Of a stretch of 64,000 bases of DNA, positions 24,401-33,626 are shown piece after piece. The position numbers and the translations under genes are program-made. Below the pieces are notes generated by a model. The model did no database searches and was not told the origin of the DNA. It saw only the letters and a program-made list of their open reading frames with translations. Position 1 is the first letter of the stretch; each line of letters starts with the position of its first letter. Origin of the DNA: JADJPF01 sp964492845 (GTDB lineage: Bacteria > Acidobacteriota > Blastocatellia > Chloracidobacteriales > JADJPF01); NCBI GenBank assembly GCA_964492845.1, contig CAZBMZ010000012.1, positions 100,142 to 164,141 on the forward strand, read 5' to 3'.

Positions 24401-26890
24401 TTGAAAAATAATATTGATCCGTTGTTTCACTTCCTTTTTTTAGACTTACGTTTTAGCGGTGAACTAAATCTTTATAAACCTTTCAAAGTTGACCGCGACC
24501 CTGTAGAACACTCTAGCCGCCAAGCACGCAATCGACTAATTGACATTGAAGATATTAAGTTGGACTTAAATATTGATGAAAAAGAAAAATCGCTTGTTGG
24601 AAAAGCAACCATCACATTTAGACCTTTTCTAAATGCTTTAACACAAATAGAGTTAGACGCAGCTTATTTGTCAATAAAAGAAGTTTTATCAGGTGACAAA
24701 TCTTTATCGTTTGAAACCTACCCAACTAAATTACTGATCACTTTAGATAGAGCTTATAAAAATACAGAAAAAGTAACTATTTCAATTAGCTACTGTGCTA
24801 AACCACAAAAAGGAATGTTTTTTGTCCAACCAGATCAAAATTATCCTAACCGCCCTTATCAAGTTTGGACACAAGGCCAACCTGATGATAGTGCTTATTG
24901 GTTTCCCTGCTATAACTCCCCAGGGGATAAGTACACTTCAGAAATTCGAGTTACAGTAAACAGTAAATTTACAGCTATTTCCAATGGTCGACTTATAGAG
25001 GTAAATGAAGATAAAAAGGAAAAAACTAAAACTTTTCTTTGGCGACAAGCCCAACCTCATTCAAGTTATTTAATCTCCTTAATTGTAGGCGAGTATGAGC
25101 AAGTTAGCTCAGAAGTTGCAGGATGCGAGTTTTCTTACTTAATCTATCCTGGGCAAAAAGACAAAATAGAAAAAATCTTTGGTCGAACGGCTGAAATGTT
25201 TCAACTTTTCTTAGAAAAATTTGGCTATCCCTACCCATTTGATAAATATAGCCAAACCCTAGTATCTGACTTTACTTTTTCCGGTATGGAAAACACTTCT
25301 GCAACAACACTTACAGATATTTTATTAGAATGGGCATTAACCAAAGATTCTACCTCTCAAGATATTTCTCACGATGAATTAATTGCTCATGAGCTAGCGC
25401 ATCAATGGTGGGGAAACTTAGTTACTTGTAAGTCGTGGCATCATAATTGGTTAAATGAAGGTTTTGCATCTTATTCAGAAGTTATTTGGCGTGAACATGC
25501 TTTTGGTAAAGAAGATGCAGCCATGTATCGATTACAAGACTATAATGAATATCTGCGCCAAGACTTAGGCGAAACCCGCCGAGCAGTAGTTTTTGACCGC
25601 TATGGCTATTCTGTAGAACTTTTTGACCGTCATGCTTATCAAAAAGGCTCGCTTATTGTTCATATGTTGCGTAAAGAACTAGGCGATGAAGCTTTTTTTG
25701 CTGCTATTAAACATTACCTACATAAACATGCCTTTAAGACAGTAGAAACACATGACTTAAAGATTGCAATAGAAGAAGTTACCGGACGTGAACAAGACAC
25801 TTTCTTTCAACAATGGCTCTACAAGGCAGGTTATCCAGAATTTAGTGTTACAAGTAATTGGGATTATCAACAAAAAATACTTAGGTTAGATATTGCTCAA
25901 ACCCAAAAAGTAGACAATGAAACACCTCTTTTTAAGCTACCTGTAGACATAGAAATAACGACAGCAACAGAAAAACGCTTGGTAACAGTTTTTATTGAGC
26001 AACAAACAGCTAGCTATTATTTTCCATTAGATAGCAAGCCTTTAATGGTTGTTTTTGACAAAGGGGATCACATCTTAAAAACGCTCCAGTTTCCTAAATC
26101 TAAAGAAGAGTATATCTATCAACTAAAACATGATGAGCCGCTTGGACGAGTACGAGCAGCCCGCGAGCTAGTTAATTTTACTGATGAAAAAGTAACAAAT
26201 GCTCTTGCTTTAGCATTAATTGAAGACTCCGCTTGGGCAGTAGGTGTTGCAGCAGCAATTTCACTTTCAGAGCTAAAAACTGATGAAGCTAGAAAAGCTT
26301 TAGAAAATACCTACAAAACTAGTAAAAATGGGGCTGTGCGTCGTGCCTGTATTTGGGCTTTAGGCAAATTTGCTAGTGATGATAATTTGACGCATTTCTT
26401 AAGTAATGTAATAGAAAAAGATGGAAGCGATTTTGTAGTTGCTACCGCCCTACAAGCCCTAGCAAATACTAAAGCCGAACAAGCTTTTGATATTATTTCT
26501 AGTGTAGTAGAGCGTAAATCTTACCGGGAAGTTGTTTTACATGCGGCATTTACAGCTTTTATTCAACTAAAAGAGAAAAGAGCCTTACCTTTAGCAATTA
26601 AATTTAGTGAATATGGCTCACCAATTCCGGCCCGTGACGCAGCAATACGCTTTTTAGGCGAAGGTGGCAAGGGTGAAGAAAAAGCCTTTGAACGCTTGTC
26701 AGAACTCTTAAAAGATCCTGCCTGGCGTACTCGTTTTCAAGTCTGCAAAGCTTTAGGCAAATTTGGAGATAAACGCGCTATTGCACTGCTTAAAGCCGTA
26801 GAGCAAAACGAAGTGTTCGACCACATCAGAAGCGTAGCTCAAGCTGTTTACAAAGCACTGGAAAAAATGCCTGCTGAGGAAAAAAAATAA
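24401..26890 (+). CDS. M1-family zinc aminopeptidase with C-terminal HEAT-like repeats
   Basis: 829 residues. Zinc metallopeptidase removing N-terminal residues from peptides. The exopeptidase motif appears as GMENTSATTL (about 294) in place of GAMEN. The zinc site is HELAHQWWGN (HExxH, about 330) with the third ligand in NEGFASY, and the catalytic Tyr is probably in DRHAYQKGSLI. An N-terminal beta-saddle domain precedes it. From about 560 to the end there are HEAT-like helical repeats (ARELVNFTDEKVTNALALAL, EKRALPLAIKFSEYGSP). The start is a TTG 5 nt after GGAGG at 24391-24395, the best-supported start. lpxI follows with no gap. No signal peptide is evident, so a cytoplasmic location is likely. 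Confidence 0.93.
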   Translation: MKNNIDPLFHFLFLDLRFSGELNLYKPFKVDRDPVEHSSRQARNRLIDIEDIKLDLNIDEKEKSLVGKATITFRPFLNALTQIELDAAYLSIKEVLSGDKSLSFETYPTKLLITLDRAYKNTEKVTISISYCAKPQKGMFFVQPDQNYPNRPYQVWTQGQPDDSAYWFPCYNSPGDKYTSEIRVTVNSKFTAISNGRLIEVNEDKKEKTKTFLWRQAQPHSSYLISLIVGEYEQVSSEVAGCEFSYLIYPGQKDKIEKIFGRTAEMFQLFLEKFGYPYPFDKYSQTLVSDFTFSGMENTSATTLTDILLEWALTKDSTSQDISHDELIAHELAHQWWGNLVTCKSWHHNWLNEGFASYSEVIWREHAFGKEDAAMYRLQDYNEYLRQDLGETRRAVVFDRYGYSVELFDRHAYQKGSLIVHMLRKELGDEAFFAAIKHYLHKHAFKTVETHDLKIAIEEVTGREQDTFFQQWLYKAGYPEFSVTSNWDYQQKILRLDIAQTQKVDNETPLFKLPVDIEITTATEKRLVTVFIEQQTASYYFPLDSKPLMVVFDKGDHILKTLQFPKSKEEYIYQLKHDEPLGRVRAARELVNFTDEKVTNALALALIEDSAWAVGVAAAISLSELKTDEARKALENTYKTSKNGAVRRACIWALGKFASDDNLTHFLSNVIEKDGSDFVVATALQALANTKAEQAFDIISSVVERKSYREVVLHAAFTAFIQLKEKRALPLAIKFSEYGSPIPARDAAIRFLGEGGKGEEKAFERLSELLKDPAWRTRFQVCKALGKFGDKRAIALLKAVEQNEVFDHIRSVAQAVYKALEKMPAEEKK

Positions 26891-27742
26891 ATGTTTGGCA
26901 GAACAAAGCCTAGTGAAATTGACCCAAATAGACCATTAAAATATGGTTTGTTAGCTGGTAATGGACGTTTCCCTTTTTTAGTGCTTGATGCTGCTCGTAG
27001 CCAAGGCGTAGAAATGGTAGTAGCAGCAATTAAGGAAGAAACCTTTCCAGAACTTGCCCAACACGCAAAAACCATTGAATGGCTGCATATTGGTCAGCTA
27101 GGTAAATTAATTAAATTTTTCCAACGTGAAGGCGTAACACATGCTTTAATGGCTGGACAAGTTAAACATAATCAAATCTTTAGCGGTGCAATTCCTGATT
27201 TTCGTATGGTAAAAATGCTAGCAGGTTTATTAACTAAAAACACTAATAGCTTAATTGGTGCTGTTACTAAAGAACTTGCTAGCGAAGGAATAACAGTTAT
27301 TGACTCTACTAGCTTTTTAACTCCCCTACTTGCTCCAAATGGAGTTTTAACGACTCGTTCAGTAAATCAAAAAGAACAGGCCGACATTGATTATGGAATA
27401 GAAGTAGCGCGTGAAGTTGCTCGTCTTGACCTAGGCCAAACCATTGTTGTTTCTGATCGTGCAGTTGTAGCAGTCGAAGCAATGGAAGGCACAGACGCAA
27501 CAATTCTTCGTGCTGCAACTTTGGTTAATGGTCGTCCTCTTACTGTTGTTAAGGTAGCTAAACCTAATCAAGATATGCGTTTTGATGTTCCTGTTGTTGG
27601 TCGTCCGACCATTGAAACAATGATTAAAGCTAAAGCTACAACTATTTCTATTACAGCAGAAAAAACCCTTATTTTTGACCGCGAAGAAATGCTTTATTTA
27701 GCCAACAAAAACCAAATTGCTATTATTGGCACAAAACTCTAA
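26891..27742 (+). CDS. lpxI: UDP-2,3-diacylglucosamine diphosphatase LpxI
   Basis: 283 residues. Hydrolyses UDP-2,3-diacylglucosamine to lipid X and UMP in lipid A synthesis, replacing LpxH in many bacteria. Family landmarks are KYGLLAGNGRFPFLVLDAA at the N-terminus, AGQVKHNQIF in the middle, and SDRAVVAVEAMEGTDATI plus KVAKPNQDMRFDVPVVG in the C-terminal domain. The ATG follows the aminopeptidase stop directly, so the two are co-transcribed. Its presence shows that the organism makes lipid A. Usual length for the family. Confidence 0.95.
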   Translation: MFGRTKPSEIDPNRPLKYGLLAGNGRFPFLVLDAARSQGVEMVVAAIKEETFPELAQHAKTIEWLHIGQLGKLIKFFQREGVTHALMAGQVKHNQIFSGAIPDFRMVKMLAGLLTKNTNSLIGAVTKELASEGITVIDSTSFLTPLLAPNGVLTTRSVNQKEQADIDYGIEVAREVARLDLGQTIVVSDRAVVAVEAMEGTDATILRAATLVNGRPLTVVKVAKPNQDMRFDVPVVGRPTIETMIKAKATTISITAEKTLIFDREEMLYLANKNQIAIIGTKL

Positions 27743-27861
27743 CCTGCCAGGAAAAACTATTAGTTTTTTGGAAACCTAAATCTAACTCTAGCGTGTATCA
27801 AAACTATAAAATCCTGTCCAATTAATCACAATTTTACAATGACTTAGCGAGGTATAATTAC

Positions 27862-28350
27862 ATGCTATTAAGGCATACTTTTGCCCAAAAACTGCTTACT
27901 GCTCTAGTAGCTAGTTTTTTATTTGTAACAATTTCTTTTAGTCAAGTTACTCCACAAAATAACTTACTAGCTGCAAAGAAAAAAAACTCAGAAGATAAAA
28001 AATCCATAGCAGTTCAAGCCGTTGCAGAACAAGGAAAAGCTCTAATAGGAAATGCTGATTCAGCAAATTTATTAATTTTAGTTACTGATAGTGAAACTGG
28101 AGAGCCTGTTAATAATTTAACTATTGATAATTTCCAGGTTAAAAACCATTTTTCTATTAAGGGTAAGCGTTGTGCTTGTAGTGAGATTAAAAGTTTAGCT
28201 ACTACTGCTCAAGGAGCATACAGAATTAAATTAGGTTTTAGTAGCAAAAAAACTGATTGTTTTTGGCAGCCTGGCAGTTATTTACTACAAATCATGGTTA
28301 AAGATAGTGAGTCTCAAGGTCAAACAGCAACAACATTAAACATAAAATAA
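27862..28350 (+). CDS. Small secreted protein of unknown function
   Basis: 162 residues. A signal peptide (about 1-28, with LVASFLFVTISFSQ) is followed by a Lys-rich linker and a beta-rich domain (about 60-162). A segment reading LLILVTDSETGEPVNNLTID resembles a single Ig-like or carboxypeptidase-regulatory fold. Three cysteines (two in KRCACSE and one in KKTDCFW) may form a disulfide. GAGGT precedes the ATG. I do not recognise a family. It is followed by a bidirectional terminator facing the large mosaic gene. Confidence 0.7.
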   Translation: MLLRHTFAQKLLTALVASFLFVTISFSQVTPQNNLLAAKKKNSEDKKSIAVQAVAEQGKALIGNADSANLLILVTDSETGEPVNNLTIDNFQVKNHFSIKGKRCACSEIKSLATTAQGAYRIKLGFSSKKTDCFWQPGSYLLQIMVKDSESQGQTATTLNIK

Positions 28351-28364
28351 CCCTCAATAAAATA

Positions 28365-28394
28365 AAAATAGCCGCCAAATTTGACGGCTATTTT
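28365..28394. terminator. Bidirectional rho-independent terminator
   Basis: AAAATAGCCG pairs with CGGCTATTTT around a self-complementary CAAATTTG centre with one mismatch. T-rich DNA follows on the plus strand (TTTTCTTTAATTTT) and on the minus strand (TTTTTATTTTATT). It lies between two convergent genes and probably ends both. Confidence 0.85.
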
Positions 28395-28427
28395 CTTTAA
28401 TTTTAGCTATTTAACTAGCTATTTAGC

Positions 28428-31400
28428 TTATTGCATACCTGTTGGGCCACCAAATAGGCCTGGATTTGTAGTATGTGAAGCACGTCCGGTCGAGCCTAAA
28501 ATCAATTGGTTAGTAACGTCAAGGACACGGTTATTTCCTGTGTCAGAAACAATTATTGCTCCATTAAGATTGTTGACTCTTACGCCTTCAGGTCGGTTTA
28601 CTTGATTTAGACCTGTTCCAGCACTAGCAACAATTGATAAAAATGCTCCTGTGCCGCTAAAGCGTTGAATTCTATTATTACCGCTATCTGCTACTAGAAT
28701 ATCTCCTGTGGTTGGATCAACTGCAACGCCTTTAGGTTGATTCATAAGCCCTGGAGCAGTACCTAAATTAGCAAATACCATTAAGAAAGTTCCTGTAGGT
28801 GAAAACTTTTGAACACGATTATTTGCAGTATCAGCTACATAGAGATTTCCAGCATTATCTAAAGAAATACCTTGAGGTTTATTTACTTTACCAGGTGTAA
28901 CACCAGGCCCAGCAACAATACCCATAAATACTCCCGCTGCTGTAAACTTAACTATTCTGTTGTTATTTGTATCAGCAACATAAAGTATATTTTGAGTATT
29001 ATCAAAAGCCACTGCTTCAGGAGCATTTACTTGACCATTAGCCGTACCAGGGCCGGCAACAACTTTAATAAATGCGCCTGCTGAACTAAACATCTTAATA
29101 GCATTATTTCTAGTATCAGCTACATAAATATCTCCAGTATTACCATTAGAAGTAACCCCTTGAGGCATATTTAAGTTTGCTGCACCTGTGCCAGGTAAAC
29201 CAAAAGATGTAAAGGTACTTGTAGCAGGATCAAGAATTTGAATACGGTTATTTCCTGTATCAGCAATATAAAGTTTTGGATTTAACCCAGCACCAGCTAC
29301 TGTTCCAGCACCCATTAATGAAACTGTGCCAGAACCACCATTACTAGTAATACTTAAACTTGCTGTCTTAGTACCAGCAGAAGTTGGACGGAAAGTAACA
29401 GTTAACATCATTGAGGCATTAGGCCCAAGTGTTGTACTAGCAGGGGCTTGTACCAAGAATTGATTAGCATTTGTTCCCATAATACTAAATGGTGTGTTTA
29501 GTGTAATTGTACCAGCAGCACCATTAGTAACAGTTACTGTAAGATTTGCGCTAGAACCAACCGCAACAGAAGCAAAGTTAAGTGAAGTAGGAGCAACTTG
29601 CAGCGATGGAACAGGCGCGCTATTTAAGTTTTGTGGGTCGCTTGGAGTAAGTAACATAAAGTCACTTAAGTTGTCATTAGTATCTTGTGTACTACCAGCA
29701 CCACCTCCGGGTTTACGTTCATAACCACGATTTAAGTTAGCAGCAGTTGTAGTTCCAAGATTTGGCAGTACATTACCTTCTTTGAAGGCTGAATTAACAT
29801 TTAGCCCTACTTGGTCAATTATTGTGTTATCAGGCATTGTAAGAGCAATACCACCTGTATCAACAATACCTGTAGTATAAGTACGATCACCTGGTACAGT
29901 CCCGCTATAACCACTACTTCCATTATTAACAAATAAATAGTGACCACGTGCAGGTAACATTGTACCTGTTGGTATAGTCGCACGATCCCCAACAGCAGGA
30001 GTTGGGTTGCTATTAGAACCTCTTAACTTCAAGCCGCCAATGTTAATTGGACTATCTGTATTGTTATAAATTTCTACAAACTCATCATTTCCGCCAGCCG
30101 GCCCGCGGAAACGGAACTCACTGATTACAAGAGCAGTGTTAAGGTTAGGCCCACCTCCTGCTTGACCTGAACCAGTTAACATAACCGTAGCTGCGCCAGC
30201 ACTACTAGCAATATTAAGCGTAGCTGTCTTAGTACCAGCAGATGTTGGTGTAAATGTGAGATTGACATTAGTAGAAGCACTTGGATCAAGAACAAGTGTT
30301 GCTGGCAAGCCAACAGTAAATTGATTTGCATTTGTACCAGTAATAGTAAATGGAGTGTTTAGAGTTACTTGACTATCACTAGTGTTAGTAATCATTACAC
30401 TACCCATTCCATTAGAACCAACATTAACTGTGCCAAAATTAACTGTTGTAGGATTAACAGTTAATGCTGGAGCAACACCACCAGCAATTATATCTGCTGT
30501 ACTACGTGGGAAAATCTGATAACCACTATCAAAAGGAGAAGAACTATCAAATTGTGATACTAAACCAATCAAGGAAAATGCTCCTGTTGGTGTAGGAGTA
30601 CCATCAATATTAGTATCTCCATCTACTCTTAAAGTAGCACTACCAGTGCCATCACTAATGGTTAAATTAGCTGTTCCATTTGTATTTGGGAAAGTTCCAC
30701 TAGTAATTGTTACGTTGTTAACACGTACAAGGCGACCTTCTAAAGGCTCACCTACGCCATTATTACCTAATTGAGATAAAGTAATAAGTTGTGGTGTTAC
30801 GGCTGGCAATGTCCCCATTGGAAGGGTAGTAATATTTGCAGTAACAGCACCAGGATTAATTTCTGTTAAACCATTAAATTGTATTAATGTACCAAATACT
30901 TCTATATTAGTACCAATAGCAAATGGCCCAAAGTCAGAAGTGCTAAAAATGGTAACACCACCTGTTTGGTCTTGAATATAAAGTTCTATACCTGTGCCAC
31001 CTCTAAAGTCTATAGATGTAACAACACCACGAACTTTAACTTGTTGGTTAATTAAGTCTGGAACAAAATCTGTTGGAGGAGTACCGTTTGAATTATCAAC
31101 CATATCTACACGAGCATCAGCAATTGGTAGAACGGTAGCACCTGGATCTGGCGCACCTAAATCTACGCGGCTTCTAGGAGTAATACTGTAATTAGATGTA
31201 AAAGGTCTTAATGGATCGTCTTGTTGGACAATACCAATTAAAGTAAATGGGCCACTTGGAGTAGCAAGACCGGGTACATTAGTATCTTTGTCTACTTTTA
31301 ACATAAATGTACCAGTGCCATCGGTTACAGTTAAAAATCCATCTAGTGAAGCAGGAGCAGTTGGAATTGTTCCACTCATCACTGTAGCGTTAGAGATAGA

Positions 31401-33242
31401 AACTAATCTACCTTCAAAGCCTTCTAGATTTGCGTTAAGTGCTGAAAGTGTTTGTGTGCTTGGTGTAACTGTATTGTTGCTACTTAAAACAGTCACTCCA
31501 AAGGGGGTTGTTGTTTCTGCAAATCTTGGGGTAACTTCTAAACGAACATTACCATCAAGCATACCTATACGGCCTCGTACTTCTACCATTTGACCAGCAG
31601 CAGTTGGTTGAATTGCTGGGGTAGAAGGTTGAGTAGTACGAGCAACATTGATTCCACCACTAGCATCTTGAACGTAATCATTGTTTGCACCAGAAGTTGA
31701 GTAAACTCCTGTGCCAGCAGTAACAAGCCCTTGAATACGTGCTGCATATTCTCTATAAAGTGCCTCTCCTTTAGCATTAAGTGTTTTTACATTGCTAATT
31801 TGAGCAGTACCAGAGAAATAACCATCGCTAAAACTAGTAGTTTTGCCATTAGCAGTTGCATTTATTGTAAAGTCAACTCTAGTTCCATTAGCTTGGGCTG
31901 GAATGGTTGCTTGATAAGTGTTAGCACCATTCAAAGACATAGTTAATGGTGATTGTGCTACACCATTTAAGCTAAAGTTTAATGTAACTGTACTAATAGG
32001 ATTTTCTTTATCATGAACTACTGCTGTTACTACTGCTGCTTCTGTAGCTAATGGTACAGTAGGATTAACACTAGGAATTACTGTAGGTGGAAAATCTGTT
32101 GTTACACCAACTGAAGCACCATCAACAGGGTAAGTTGTTGCTGGGATTTTTACGCCACCATCATCAAAGCTTCTAATAGTAAAAGTATTAGTACCATCTG
32201 TTTCTAATAAAATAGTACCATTTCCACCATTACCAACAACTGCGCCGCTAATACCTTGTACAGTAGTTCTAGTGTCGGTCGGCGGACTAGATTGAGTTTG
32301 ATAAAATATTGGGGTTGTTCCTGCGGTTGGAACCCCTGTACCTGCAAATGTATTTCCATTAGTTGCAGGAGTATTTAAGAAACGATTTACAACTTCGCGG
32401 TTAGGATGTCCAAATGTATTATTATCAGCAATTTGAGCAAAGGCTATTTCAGCTTTTGAAGCTGTAAGTAATCGTGGGTTACTAGAAGTTGTACTACCAT
32501 GATGGTTAAGCTGAATAGCATCTACGTCTCCCGCAAGTTGACCAACAAAGGTTTCAACATCTGGCCCTTGTGCTGTAGAAGTTGAACCAGCACCTGTTAA
32601 GTCACCTGCTACCAAATAGTCAAAATTATTATATTCAACAAGCAAAGCAAGACTTTGACCATTAATATCCGCAGTGTTAATAAATACTGAACCACCACTT
32701 AATAAATTTCCACCAGCAGCAATACAAGTTATTGTCATCCCTCCACCCATATCAATTACAGTGCCGGGTAGAAGTTGTTGACGAGTAACGCCTGGGCGAT
32801 TGGTAGCAGCTTTATAATTATTAAATGCTGTTTGTGTTCCACCAGGGTTTGGAGGTGCAACATTAGCCCCGTCACCGTTATCATAAGCAATACCAGCAAC
32901 ACGATTAGCATTAAGAACTTCTGTAATACCAGCAATATGATCGATGTGATAGTGAGTGACTGCGGTAAAATCTATTGTATTAATTCCTAAAGTATTTAGC
33001 AGCGGGATAATTTTATTAGTGCCACCACCGTTAGGGCCAGCATCAACTAGCATGCTTTTACCTGTTGGTGAAACTATTAAAGTTCCTGCTCCTTGACCAA
33101 TATCAACATTATAAATTCTAGCTGTGTTAGTTTGCGCTGTAGCTCTAGGCGATACTGGGTTAGTTGGAAGTATACTACCCATAAATATTATTGATAAAAT
33201 GACGGCACTAGCTAAAAGCAGCACCCATCTCATTACTTTCAT
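28428..33242 (-). CDS. Secreted mosaic: metallo-beta-lactamase fold, OB-like folds, lamin-tail domain and NHL repeats
   Basis: 1604 residues with an N-terminal signal (about 1-36). Domains in order: a ComEC-like metallo-beta-lactamase fold (about 40-370) with metal motif HYHIDHIAG (about 96-104) and a further His in QLNHHGST; Ig-like strands; two OB-like domains (about 494-920) such as GQMVEVRGRIGMLDGNVRLE, as in some extracellular nucleases; an ASH-like beta sandwich (about 924-1015); a lamin-tail domain from about 1037 (ISEFRFRGPAGGNDEFVEIY); a second ASH-like domain (about 1211-1310); six NHL repeats (about 1324-1604) with recurring VADTGNNRIQ-type motifs that would form a beta propeller. 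GGAG lies before the ATG. An extracellular hydrolase, perhaps acting on nucleic acid, is inferred. Confidence 0.85.
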   Translation of the reverse strand: MKVMRWVLLLASAVILSIIFMGSILPTNPVSPRATAQTNTARIYNVDIGQGAGTLIVSPTGKSMLVDAGPNGGGTNKIIPLLNTLGINTIDFTAVTHYHIDHIAGITEVLNANRVAGIAYDNGDGANVAPPNPGGTQTAFNNYKAATNRPGVTRQQLLPGTVIDMGGGMTITCIAAGGNLLSGGSVFINTADINGQSLALLVEYNNFDYLVAGDLTGAGSTSTAQGPDVETFVGQLAGDVDAIQLNHHGSTTSSNPRLLTASKAEIAFAQIADNNTFGHPNREVVNRFLNTPATNGNTFAGTGVPTAGTTPIFYQTQSSPPTDTRTTVQGISGAVVGNGGNGTILLETDGTNTFTIRSFDDGGVKIPATTYPVDGASVGVTTDFPPTVIPSVNPTVPLATEAAVVTAVVHDKENPISTVTLNFSLNGVAQSPLTMSLNGANTYQATIPAQANGTRVDFTINATANGKTTSFSDGYFSGTAQISNVKTLNAKGEALYREYAARIQGLVTAGTGVYSTSGANNDYVQDASGGINVARTTQPSTPAIQPTAAGQMVEVRGRIGMLDGNVRLEVTPRFAETTTPFGVTVLSSNNTVTPSTQTLSALNANLEGFEGRLVSISNATVMSGTIPTAPASLDGFLTVTDGTGTFMLKVDKDTNVPGLATPSGPFTLIGIVQQDDPLRPFTSNYSITPRSRVDLGAPDPGATVLPIADARVDMVDNSNGTPPTDFVPDLINQQVKVRGVVTSIDFRGGTGIELYIQDQTGGVTIFSTSDFGPFAIGTNIEVFGTLIQFNGLTEINPGAVTANITTLPMGTLPAVTPQLITLSQLGNNGVGEPLEGRLVRVNNVTITSGTFPNTNGTANLTISDGTGSATLRVDGDTNIDGTPTPTGAFSLIGLVSQFDSSSPFDSGYQIFPRSTADIIAGGVAPALTVNPTTVNFGTVNVGSNGMGSVMITNTSDSQVTLNTPFTITGTNANQFTVGLPATLVLDPSASTNVNLTFTPTSAGTKTATLNIASSAGAATVMLTGSGQAGGGPNLNTALVISEFRFRGPAGGNDEFVEIYNNTDSPINIGGLKLRGSNSNPTPAVGDRATIPTGTMLPARGHYLFVNNGSSGYSGTVPGDRTYTTGIVDTGGIALTMPDNTIIDQVGLNVNSAFKEGNVLPNLGTTTAANLNRGYERKPGGGAGSTQDTNDNLSDFMLLTPSDPQNLNSAPVPSLQVAPTSLNFASVAVGSSANLTVTVTNGAAGTITLNTPFSIMGTNANQFLVQAPASTTLGPNASMMLTVTFRPTSAGTKTASLSITSNGGSGTVSLMGAGTVAGAGLNPKLYIADTGNNRIQILDPATSTFTSFGLPGTGAANLNMPQGVTSNGNTGDIYVADTRNNAIKMFSSAGAFIKVVAGPGTANGQVNAPEAVAFDNTQNILYVADTNNNRIVKFTAAGVFMGIVAGPGVTPGKVNKPQGISLDNAGNLYVADTANNRVQKFSPTGTFLMVFANLGTAPGLMNQPKGVAVDPTTGDILVADSGNNRIQRFSGTGAFLSIVASAGTGLNQVNRPEGVRVNNLNGAIIVSDTGNNRVLDVTNQLILGSTGRASHTTNPGLFGGPTGMQ

Positions 33243-33626
33243 GTTATTTCTCCAGTAAAAGTTATAGGACAGCTATTAAACCATTTAGATTTTATATGTC
33301 CTATAAATTGTTTATTTATATTTATTTACTATTAACAAAGGCGAACAATTAAAAATACACTCGATATATATTTTTAAGTTTTAGTAAATAACTAAAACTT
33401 AGTTCCTACATTGATTACATTAGTTTGAAATTTCTATTGAGTAGGACTAGATATTTTACCAGCGAATTATCATAACTCCAACTATAGTAAAGCTCTTTTA
33501 CAAAAAATTTACCCATCCTGGTTCTAATGTATTGCTATTTCTTCTTTCCACTAATAGTGGGAATAAACTAAAATAGCTTTTCCTTATACTTTAATAAATA
33601 ACATACTCATTTATCAGGAGTTTTGC
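33243..33626. other. Divergent intergenic region upstream of glyA
   Basis: About 385 nt between the large secreted protein (minus) and glyA (plus). It holds an 11-bp inverted repeat at 33375-33401. I looked for glycine, SAM and tetrahydrofolate riboswitch motifs near glyA and see none. Promoters for both genes must lie here but cannot be placed. Confidence 0.5.
33375..33401. promoter_or_regulatory. 11-bp inverted repeat with 5-nt loop
   Basis: TAAGTTTTAGT and ACTAAAACTTA flank AAATA. The hairpin is perfect but consists mostly of A-T pairs, and it sits in the middle of a divergent promoter region. It could be an operator or a weak terminator-like stem. Function unknown. Confidence 0.35.

Noticed and set aside
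27748..27771. Terminator after lpxI
   Set aside because: Only a 7-bp A-T stem with a bulge and no following T run on the plus strand; too weak to list.
28872..33000. Repeated DNA in the NHL and ASH regions as a CRISPR array or tandem satellite
   Set aside because: The repeats are in-frame, diverged protein repeats without uniform spacers.
33243..33626. Glycine riboswitch upstream of glyA
   Set aside because: No paired aptamer motifs are visible.
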